Of a stretch of 64,000 nt of DNA, positions 57,945-64,000 are shown piece by piece. The DNA comes from Martinezella rhizogenes. Lineage in GTDB: Bacteria > Pseudomonadota > Alphaproteobacteria > Rhizobiales > Rhizobiaceae. How positions within the stretch are numbered: the stretch's first letter is position 1; every line of letters starts with the position of its first letter. Below the pieces are notes generated by a model. It saw only the letters and a program-made list of their open reading frames with translations. It was not told the origin of the DNA and did no database searches. The translations under genes and the position numbers were made by a program. The stretch spans positions 868,001-932,000 of the forward strand of contig NZ_SGNY01000001.1 of NCBI RefSeq assembly GCF_007002745.1, in the 5' to 3' direction.

Positions 57945-58910
57945 ATGGATAAAAACGCAGCCATCACCGAAACCAGCCGCAGGGGCCGCATAGGCGGTCT
58001 TGATACCCTGCGCGGGCTGGCGCTTCTCGCCATGGCATCCTACCACTTCACGTGGAACCTGGAATATTTCGGTTATCTCGAACCCGGCACGGCAACCACA
58101 GGCCTGTGGAAGCTTTACGCCCGCGGCATCGCCACTTCATTCCTGTTTCTGGCCGGTTTCAGCCTGTTTCTCGCCCATGGCAAAGGCCTGAACTGGCCGT
58201 CCTTCGGCAAGCGTTTCGCCATGGTGGCAGGTTCGGCGCTGCTGATTACCGCCGCCACCTATTTCGCCTTTCCCGACAGTTTCATCTTCTTCGGCATCCT
58301 GCATAATATCGCCGCCGCAAGCCTCGTCGGGCTGCTGTTACTGCGCGCACCAGCGCTGGTGACGCTGCTTTTCGCGGTGATCGCCTTCGCGTTGCCGCAA
58401 TATCTGCAATCCGATCTCTTTAATGCGAAATGGCTGGCCTGGATCGGCTTTTCCACCATGCCGCCCCGTTCCAACGACTATGTGCCGTTGCTGCCCTGGC
58501 TCGCCCCGTTCCTCGCCGGACTTGGCGTTTCGCAATTTGTCACCCCTCGCGGCTGGCTGGATCGCTTTCGCAACCCCAGCTCACCACGCAATCTGGTTGC
58601 CAGCGCCGGCCGGCACAGCCTGGCTTTCTACCTCATTCATCAGCCGGTACTGATCGGCCTCGTTTATGTCCTGTCGGTCGTGGCACCGCCTCCTCCCGTG
58701 GATCAGGTGGAGCTTTACAAATCCAGCTGCGAAAAAAGCTGTGTCGAACAGGCGAACGGGGTGGAACTATGCCAACGTTTCTGCGGCTGCACGCTGGAAA
58801 AACTGCAGGCGGAAAGCCTGTTTGACATCATGATGGAAGGCAAGCTCAGCGCCGATCAGCAGACGAAGGTCAGCGAACTGGCACAGCAGTGTACGGTTGA
58901 GGCGCAGTAA
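57945..58910 (+). CDS. DUF1624 membrane acyltransferase-like protein with Cys-rich tail
   Basis: A 321-residue protein with about eight transmembrane helices. Near the start RIGGLDTLRGLALLAMASYHFTW is the hallmark of DUF1624/heparan-alpha-glucosaminide N-acetyltransferase-like proteins (Asp, Arg and His of the acyl-transfer site). After the last helix (about residue 250) comes an unusual soluble tail with the cysteine spacing CX3C-X9-CX3CXC and one more Cys near the end. The tail probably lies in the periplasm and could form a disulfide-locked helical hairpin. ATG 57945 follows GCGGAAAAC. Function unknown. Confidence 0.82.
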   Translation: MDKNAAITETSRRGRIGGLDTLRGLALLAMASYHFTWNLEYFGYLEPGTATTGLWKLYARGIATSFLFLAGFSLFLAHGKGLNWPSFGKRFAMVAGSALLITAATYFAFPDSFIFFGILHNIAAASLVGLLLLRAPALVTLLFAVIAFALPQYLQSDLFNAKWLAWIGFSTMPPRSNDYVPLLPWLAPFLAGLGVSQFVTPRGWLDRFRNPSSPRNLVASAGRHSLAFYLIHQPVLIGLVYVLSVVAPPPPVDQVELYKSSCEKSCVEQANGVELCQRFCGCTLEKLQAESLFDIMMEGKLSADQQTKVSELAQQCTVEAQ

Positions 58911-59210
58911 GGGGAACCATCAGGTATTGCCGCCGCTTTGCCGGACTTCCGATAAGGGCGGCGACATTGCCCGTTGTTTCTTCTCCCCGCCGGGGAGAAG
59001 GTGGCCCGAAGGGTCGGATGAGGGGAAAACGTTGCCGGATTTCGGAGAGCTTGCCCCCCTCATCCCGCTGCCGCGGACTTTTCCCGGCGGGGAGAAGAAA
59101 CAAGCGGCTATCGCCCGCTCCAGATATCACCTCACAATTTTCTGTCTCAGAAGTGAAATCAGAGGCGCCGATGTTTCATCATTTATGAAGCGGGAGCTAT
59201 CGAGCTATGC
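58911..59210. other. Non-coding gap made mostly of an inverted repeat
   Basis: 300 bases between the convergent DUF1624 and MerR genes, largely occupied by the 130-bp inverted repeat entered separately. No gene is supported. Confidence 0.5.
58974..59103. repeat. 130-bp inverted-repeat element
   Basis: Two perfectly complementary 21-base arms (58974-58994 and 59083-59103; inner part TTCTCCCCGCCGGG) enclose ~88 bases that include GGTCGGATGAGGGG and its partner CCCCCTCATCCCGC. This TTCTCCCC-GGATGAGGGG type is a widespread intergenic element in Rhizobiaceae and related genomes. Placed between convergent genes it could act as a terminator-like structure. Confidence 0.8.
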
Positions 59211-59597
59211 TCAAGTCCCGACGCCGATTTCGGCAAGCCGCGTCAGACAGGCCTCTTCGACATTATCGAGTTCCGCCAGCGTCTCCTCGATGTCCTTGCG
59301 CTTTTGCCTGAGATCGGCACGCTTTTCGTCGACCTTCTTCATCAAAAGCACGAGCTGACCCGATTCGCCCGGCGGCTCCTTGTAGACGTGAATGATCTCG
59401 CGAATTTCGGCTATCGTAAATCCAATACGGCGGCCGCGCAGGATTTCCTGAATGAGACGACGGTCGGCGGCCCTGAAAAGCCGTGTGCGACCGCGGCGCT
59501 CAGGGTGAATGAGGCCCTCATCCTCGTAAAAACGCAAGGTGCGGGTGGAAACACCGAATTCGCGTGTCAGTTCGGTTATGCTATAATACTTGTCCAA
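59211..59597 (-). CDS. MerR-family regulator (LiuR-like)
   Basis: A 128-residue MerR-type regulator. The winged helix (residues ~4-70) reads YSITELTREFGVSTRTLRFY, then RRGRTRLFRAADRRLI and ILRGRRIGFTIAEIREII; it is followed by a dimerisation coiled coil (EKRADLRQKRKDIEETLAEL). No metal-binding cysteines are seen, so it is closer to the acyl-CoA/branched-chain regulators (LiuR type) than to mercury or copper sensors. The start is TTG 59597; no ATG or GTG is in frame between it and the promoter. It carries an operator within its own promoter spacer. Follows mgtE by 69 bases. Confidence 0.88.
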   Translation of the reverse strand: MDKYYSITELTREFGVSTRTLRFYEDEGLIHPERRGRTRLFRAADRRLIQEILRGRRIGFTIAEIREIIHVYKEPPGESGQLVLLMKKVDEKRADLRQKRKDIEETLAELDNVEEACLTRLAEIGVGT

Positions 59598-59623
59598 GGG
59601 CCTATCCGATTCATCACCGGATA

Positions 59624-59652
59624 ATATTATTTGACCTTCACGTAAAAGTCAA
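59624..59652 (-). promoter_or_regulatory. Autoregulated MerR-type promoter and operator
   Basis: On the minus strand: -35 TTGACT (59652-59647), a 17-base spacer, -10 TAATAT (59629-59624). A 22-base dyad (59631-59652), with outer arms TTGAC/GTCAA and a central ACGT, 18 of 22 positions symmetric, covers the -35 and most of the spacer, as MerR-family operators do. It resembles the ACGT-centred boxes of the LiuR group. Confidence 0.8.
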
Positions 59653-59666
59653 TTTTTGCCATCCGC

Positions 59667-61094
59667 CTACCCGGAAATACCATACCACCAGGTTGCGATG
59701 CCCAGAAAGGCAAAAAAGCCGACAATATCGGTGACCGCAGTCACGAACACCGCCGAAGAAACGGCAGGATCAGCCCCGAACTTGTCCAGAACCAGCGGAA
59801 TGAGAATGCCAGCCAGCGCCGCCGCCAGCATGTTGAGACACATGGCCGTGGCGATGATGCCGCCAATATGGATATCCTGAAACCAGATTCCGGCAACGAT
59901 GCCAATGGCGCAGCCGAACAACATGCCGTTCAGGATACCGACACCCGCTTCGCGCCGGATGATGCGCGCGGCGTTGTGAATATCGAGGCTTTTGGTCGCC
60001 AGCGCCCGCACCGACACCGTCATGGTCTGCGATCCGGCATTGCCGCCCATGCCGGCCACCGCCGGCATCAGGATTGCAAGTGCAATGATCTGCTGGATCG
60101 TCGCATCGAACAGGCTGATAACGGAAGCAGACAAAAACGCGGTGAGCAGGTTGACCGCAAGCCACGGCACACGCGAGCGCGAGGTGCTGACGATACTATC
60201 CGACAGCTCTTCATCACCCACACCGCCGAGGCGCAGCAAGTCCTCTTCAGCCTCTTCCTGAATGACGTCGACCACATCATCGATGGTCAGCACGCCGACC
60301 AGCCGGCCGTTACTGTCGACCACGGCGGCGGACAGAAGGTCATATTGCTCGAAAAGCTGCGCCGCCTCTTCCTGGTCCATTTCGGCCGGAATGGCATGGT
60401 TGGTCTCGTGCATGATCGTTTCGATCTTCACCTGCCGCTTGGCCCGCAGCACCTTGTCGAGATCGAGCGCGCCGACCAGCTTGAAGGTGGGATCGATGAC
60501 GAATATCTGCGAGAAAGATTCCGGGAGTTCCTCCTCCTCGCGCAGATAATCGATGGTCTGGCCGACGGTCCAGAACGGCGGCACGGCGACGAATTCCGTC
60601 TGCATGCGGCGACCGGCCGAGCTTTCCGGATAATCCAGCGCCCGCATCAGCCGCACCCGCTCGGTAAACGGCAGCTGCGAGAGAATATCCTCGCGATCGT
60701 CATCATCGAGATCTTCGAGAATATAGACGGCGTCGTCCGAATCCAGCTCGCCGATACCGGCGGCGATCTGTTCGTTCGACATCTGGTCGACGATATCGAG
60801 ACGGATGCCTTCATCCACCTCGGTCAGCGCCGTCATGTCGAAATCGGAACCGAGAAGCCGCACGAGTGCGTGGCGCTGTTCGGGCAGAATGGATTCCAGC
60901 ACGTCGCCGAGTTCAGACTCATGCAGCCGCGCCACATTCTTGCGCAGGAAAAGCAGGTCGCGGTCGGCGATCGCCGCCCCTACCATCGCCAGAAAATCCG
61001 AACGGACGGACCCGTCCTCGGCATAGATGTCGGAGGGTGCTTCTGTCGGCCTCAACTCTTCGGGAGCGGCAAGATCGTCGTCACGGTCTGTCAT
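59667..61094 (-). CDS. mgtE: Magnesium transporter MgtE
   Basis: A 475-residue Mg2+ channel with the normal MgtE layout: N-domain of helical repeats (residues ~30-135), two CBS domains (VRLMRALDYPESSAGRRMQT ... and IMHETNHAIPAEMDQEEAAQ...GVLTIDDVVDVIQEEAEED), and five transmembrane helices. The pore motif PAVAGMGGNAGSQTMTVSVRAL holds the conserved Asn and Gly residues. ATG 61094 has GGGGGACGCC upstream. It points away from the FdhF-like gene and precedes the MerR gene, though that has its own promoter. Confidence 0.95.
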   Translation of the reverse strand: MTDRDDDLAAPEELRPTEAPSDIYAEDGSVRSDFLAMVGAAIADRDLLFLRKNVARLHESELGDVLESILPEQRHALVRLLGSDFDMTALTEVDEGIRLDIVDQMSNEQIAAGIGELDSDDAVYILEDLDDDDREDILSQLPFTERVRLMRALDYPESSAGRRMQTEFVAVPPFWTVGQTIDYLREEEELPESFSQIFVIDPTFKLVGALDLDKVLRAKRQVKIETIMHETNHAIPAEMDQEEAAQLFEQYDLLSAAVVDSNGRLVGVLTIDDVVDVIQEEAEEDLLRLGGVGDEELSDSIVSTSRSRVPWLAVNLLTAFLSASVISLFDATIQQIIALAILMPAVAGMGGNAGSQTMTVSVRALATKSLDIHNAARIIRREAGVGILNGMLFGCAIGIVAGIWFQDIHIGGIIATAMCLNMLAAALAGILIPLVLDKFGADPAVSSAVFVTAVTDIVGFFAFLGIATWWYGISG

Positions 61095-61421
61095 CTGGCG
61101 TCCCCCTGTTCTTAAAATGCCGCAGTGCACGAATGCGCAGGCAGAATGGCGTTAAAAAGCGCATTGTCAACAACCGGATAGGCGGAAAACAACAAGCCTC
61201 GCAACTGCGACGAAAATGTCATGAACCGCCCTTTCACGCGACAATAATCCACGAGCGCCGCACTTCGCACAACGCCCCGCAATGCCCGACTGTTCCGCAG
61301 AAAACGGCAAGTTAAAGATTGACATATGTCGCCTAAAGACGATTCTGAAGAAGCTTCTTTACATATGATCGGCCTCATTCGCCACATGGCCGATCACGCA
61401 GATTTCAGGAAAAATACAGCA
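61095..61421. promoter_or_regulatory. Divergent mgtE / fdhF-like control region
   Basis: 327 bases with two perfect palindromes near the plus-strand gene: GACATATGTC (61321-61330) and AAGAAGCTTCTT (61348-61359), followed by another ACATATG at 61361. A TTGACA word at 61319-61324 overlaps the first. They are candidate operators for the molybdopterin oxidoreductase gene. The start ATGs at 61326 and 61365 are in frame but lack ribosome sites. Confidence 0.5.
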
Positions 61422-63722
61422 ATGAGCAAGACGGATTTCATCGGCAAGGCATCTTCGGCCGCAGGCGGCTGGGGCGCGCTGAAAAGCGTGGGCAAACGGC
61501 TTATGGAATCCGGTGCGCCGCTTTCCGGCGCGCGTGCGCTGTTGAAGGCGAACCAGCCTGATGGTTTCGATTGCCCCGGTTGCGCATGGGGCGATCCCGA
61601 ACACGGGTCTTCCTTCGAATTCTGCGAAAACGGCGTCAAGGCGGTGGCATGGGAAGCGACGGAAGCCCGGGTGCCGCCGGATTTCTTCGCCACCCGCACC
61701 GTTTCCGAATTGCGCGGCTGGTCCGACTACGAGCTGGAAAAACAGGGTCGCCTCACCCACCCGATGCGTTACGACCGGGCGACCGACAAATATCTGCCTG
61801 TCTCCTGGGACGACGCCTTTGCCGAAATCGGCCGGATTCTCAACAGCCTCGACAATCCGAACCGGGCGGAATTTTATACATCAGGCCGCGCCTCCAACGA
61901 GGCCGCCTTCATTTATCAATTGATGGTCCGGCTTTTCGGCACCAACAATTTCCCCGATTGTTCCAACATGTGCCACGAGGCAAGCGGTGTTGGCCTGAAA
62001 GCCTCGATCGGTGTCGGCAAGGGCACGGTGCTGCTCGAGGATTTCGAGCACGCCGATGCGATTTTCGTCATCGGCCAGAACCCCGGCACCAACCACCCGC
62101 GCATGCTGGGTGATCTGCGCCGGGCAGCCCTTCGTGGCGCGAGGATTGCTGTCTTCAATCCCATTCGCGAAAAAGGTCTGGAGCGTTTTGCCGATCCGCA
62201 GGACAAGATCGAGATGATCACCGGCAGCAACACCAGGATCGCTACCAACTATTATCAGCCGCGACAGGGCGGCGACATGGCGGCGGTGCGCGGCATGAGC
62301 AAGGCGGTCTTCGCCGCCGACGATGCCGCAAGGGCTGCGGGTGAAGACGCCATGATCGATTACGATTTCATCGCCGAACATGCGGTGGAGTTCGAGGCCT
62401 ACCGCGCTGCCGTGGAGGCGACAAGCTGGGAAACCATTCTCGACCAGTCGGGCCTTACCCACGCGGAAATCGAGGAAGCGGCACGCATCTACATGAATGC
62501 CGGTTCCGTCATCACCACATGGGCCATGGGCGTTACCCAGCACCGCCACTCGGTCATCATTGTCCGCGAAATCACCAATTTCATGTTGCTGCGCGGCAAT
62601 ATCGGCCGTCCCGGCGCCGGCCTCTGCCCGGTGCGCGGCCACTCCAACGTGCAGGGCGACCGTACCGTCGGCATCGATGAAAAAGCCCCACCTGCCCTTC
62701 TCGATGCGCTGGAGAAAGAACTCGGCATTCCCATGCCACGCAAGCCCGGCCACAACACCGTCGAGGCCGTGGCCGCCATGCTGGATGGCGAGGCTCAGAC
62801 CTTTATCGCGCTTGGCGGCAATTTCATGCGGGCGACACCCGACAGCCCGCTGATCGTCAAGGCGTTCGAAAAGCAGAAGCTGACGGTCAACATCGCCACC
62901 AAGCTCAACCATTCGCATCTGGTGCCAGGCGAAACCTCCTTCGTGCTGCCCTGTCTCGGACGAACGGAAATCGATCTGAATTCATTGGGCCGTCCGCAGA
63001 TCGTCACCGTCGAAGATTCTATGAGCATGGTGCATGGTTCCGGCGGCATCAACCCGCCCGCTTCGAACGAACTGCGTTCCGAAGTCGCCATCGTCGCCGG
63101 CATTGCCCAGGCAACCCTCGGTAATGTCCATGTGAACTGGAAGGCGCTCGCCGATGACTACGATCTCATTCGCGACATGATCGAGCGGGTCATTCCCGGT
63201 TTCGACAATTTCAACGAACGCGTCCGCGTGCCGCGTGGTTTTCGTCTGCGCAACACAGCATCTGAACGGGAATGGAACACGCCGGCGAAAAAGGCGACCT
63301 TCTATAGCGGCCCACTGCCCGAAAAGACCGAACACCAGCAGGCGCTGACGCGCGACGACCTATTCGTGCTGCAGACCTTCCGCAGCCACGATCAGTATAA
63401 CACCACCATCTACGGCATGGATGATCGCTATCGCGGCGTTTATGGCGAACGCCACGTCATCTTCATGAACCCGAAGGACATGGAGACGCTCGGCGCCCAT
63501 TCCCGCCAGCGTGTGGATGTCATCGGCGAATATGGTGACGGCGTCGAGCGCATAGCCGAGAATTTCCGGCTGGTGCCCTATAATATCCCGCAGGGCAGCG
63601 TCGGCGGTTATTATCCGGAACTGAACGTGCTGGTGCCGCTGTCAAGTTATGGTGATGGCAGCTTCACACCAACGTCGAAATCGGTGCTGGTCTCCATCCG
63701 CCTGCGACCGGACGCCTCCTGA
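61422..63722 (+). CDS. FdhF/YdeP-family molybdopterin oxidoreductase
   Basis: A 766-residue formate-dehydrogenase-like protein of the FdhF/YdeP group. The N-terminal Cys cluster region reads FDCPGCAW ... FCENGVKA. The site of the catalytic Sec/Cys in formate dehydrogenase is NMCHEASGVGLK, so a Cys lies next to the molybdenum pocket; molybdopterin-binding parts include FVIGQNPGTNHPRML and RGNIGRPGAGLCPVRGHSNVQGDR. In E. coli YdeP is linked to acid resistance but its substrate is unknown. ATG 61422 has AGGA upstream and gives the usual length; ATG 61326 is possible. The next gene begins within its stop (TGATG). Confidence 0.9.
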   Translation: MSKTDFIGKASSAAGGWGALKSVGKRLMESGAPLSGARALLKANQPDGFDCPGCAWGDPEHGSSFEFCENGVKAVAWEATEARVPPDFFATRTVSELRGWSDYELEKQGRLTHPMRYDRATDKYLPVSWDDAFAEIGRILNSLDNPNRAEFYTSGRASNEAAFIYQLMVRLFGTNNFPDCSNMCHEASGVGLKASIGVGKGTVLLEDFEHADAIFVIGQNPGTNHPRMLGDLRRAALRGARIAVFNPIREKGLERFADPQDKIEMITGSNTRIATNYYQPRQGGDMAAVRGMSKAVFAADDAARAAGEDAMIDYDFIAEHAVEFEAYRAAVEATSWETILDQSGLTHAEIEEAARIYMNAGSVITTWAMGVTQHRHSVIIVREITNFMLLRGNIGRPGAGLCPVRGHSNVQGDRTVGIDEKAPPALLDALEKELGIPMPRKPGHNTVEAVAAMLDGEAQTFIALGGNFMRATPDSPLIVKAFEKQKLTVNIATKLNHSHLVPGETSFVLPCLGRTEIDLNSLGRPQIVTVEDSMSMVHGSGGINPPASNELRSEVAIVAGIAQATLGNVHVNWKALADDYDLIRDMIERVIPGFDNFNERVRVPRGFRLRNTASEREWNTPAKKATFYSGPLPEKTEHQQALTRDDLFVLQTFRSHDQYNTTIYGMDDRYRGVYGERHVIFMNPKDMETLGAHSRQRVDVIGEYGDGVERIAENFRLVPYNIPQGSVGGYYPELNVLVPLSSYGDGSFTPTSKSVLVSIRLRPDAS

Positions 63723-64000
63723 TGGATGACGAGCAATCCGCTGCCGCCTTCATGGCGGCGGTGGAACAGATTAAAGGGCAATCGCAGGAACTGACGGCCA
63801 CGGGTGCCGCAATCCTTCTGGCAATCCATCTCGACATTGCCACCGACAGCCGCAGCATCGCCAACCGGCTGGGGCTTGCGCATGCCCTCGTTCTGCGCGA
63901 AATCACTGCCCTGTCCCCCCGCTTCGTGCGGGTCACGAAACGCGATGCCCGCACGCAGCGTAGCTTCTTGCAGGCAACGGCGGAAGGACAGGCACTGGCC
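63722..64000 (+). CDS. Winged-helix protein coupled to the FdhF-like gene, cut by window end
   Basis: 93 residues are readable. ATG 63722 overlaps the preceding stop by one base, so translation is coupled. The sequence, with MDDEQSAAAFMAAVEQIKGQ at the start and SRSIANRLGLAHALVLREITAL in the middle, looks like a winged-helix DNA-binding domain with a recognition helix around LAHALVLREI, followed by a wing-like VRVTKRDARTQRSFLQATAEG typical of MarR-type proteins. It may regulate the oxidoreductase or another local function. Function inferred only from shape and coupling. Confidence 0.7.
   Translation, partial: MDDEQSAAAFMAAVEQIKGQSQELTATGAAILLAIHLDIATDSRSIANRLGLAHALVLREITALSPRFVRVTKRDARTQRSFLQATAEGQALA

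Overview
The window looks like a stretch of the circular chromosome of an Agrobacterium-type member of the Rhizobiaceae. The reasons are the high GC content, the gene set (two separate fix operons for a cbb3 oxidase, a Fur-type Zur beside znuABC, a GTTC-N7-GTTC LexA box, a long GyrA) and at least six copies of palindromic intergenic mosaic repeats typical of Rhizobiaceae. Most of it is core chromosome. I see no transposase, phage gene, CRISPR array or rRNA operon. The species call is inference.

Layout. 1-7.1 kb: a minus-strand operon for a DHA3-type MFS exporter, a membrane fusion protein, an RND pump, an EntD-type phosphopantetheinyl transferase and an omega-amidase cut by the window edge. 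7.6-9.3 kb: a ClC channel with CBS domains. 9.4-17.1 kb: a minus-strand housekeeping run rlpA, dacF-like, tmk, holB, metG, tatD and an MBL hydrolase; the dacF-like protein has lost two of its three penicillin-binding motifs. 17.4-21.9 kb: small envelope proteins, tRNA-Ser(UGA), a probable small RNA, a zinc-ribbon/membrane protein pair and a D,D-carboxypeptidase with a SPOR domain. 22-31.9 kb: gyrA, a MarC protein, an HPP-CBS protein, an RDD-like protein, then ssb and uvrA diverging from one SOS box, and a DUF72 gene.

32-43.9 kb: a GNAT enzyme, dusA, an FAH-family hydrolase, a gamma carbonic anhydrase-like protein, the zinc system (znuA diverging from znuC-znuB-zur across a Zur-like box), and a LacI regulator diverging from a beta-mannosidase and aldo/keto reductase pair. 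43.9-46.4 kb: an I78 inhibitor lipoprotein in an AT-rich island between near-identical 38-bp repeats, an RcnB-like protein and gnd. 46.6-55.9 kb: the cbb3 oxidase region, fixNOQP and fixGHIS. These two operons are separated by three plus-strand genes (one SRPBCC and two VOC proteins) whose promoter region shares the FNR/FixK box with fixG. 56-64 kb: cobP, a DUF599 protein, a DUF1624 acyltransferase with a cysteine-motif tail, a MerR regulator with an operator inside its own promoter, mgtE, an FdhF/YdeP-type molybdopterin oxidoreductase and a coupled winged-helix gene cut by the window end.

How the genes work together: the fix genes build and metallate a high-affinity oxidase for microaerobic respiration, both operons sitting behind perfect TTGA-N6-TCAA boxes. 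ZnuABC and Zur control zinc uptake. The mannosidase/AKR pair is a small sugar-use unit with its own LacI regulator. The efflux/PPTase operon suggests making or exporting a carrier-protein-derived metabolite, but no synthase lies in the window. Two cbb3 genes (fixQ, 50 aa; fixS, 52 aa) and a 50-aa membrane protein are short genes that are easily missed.
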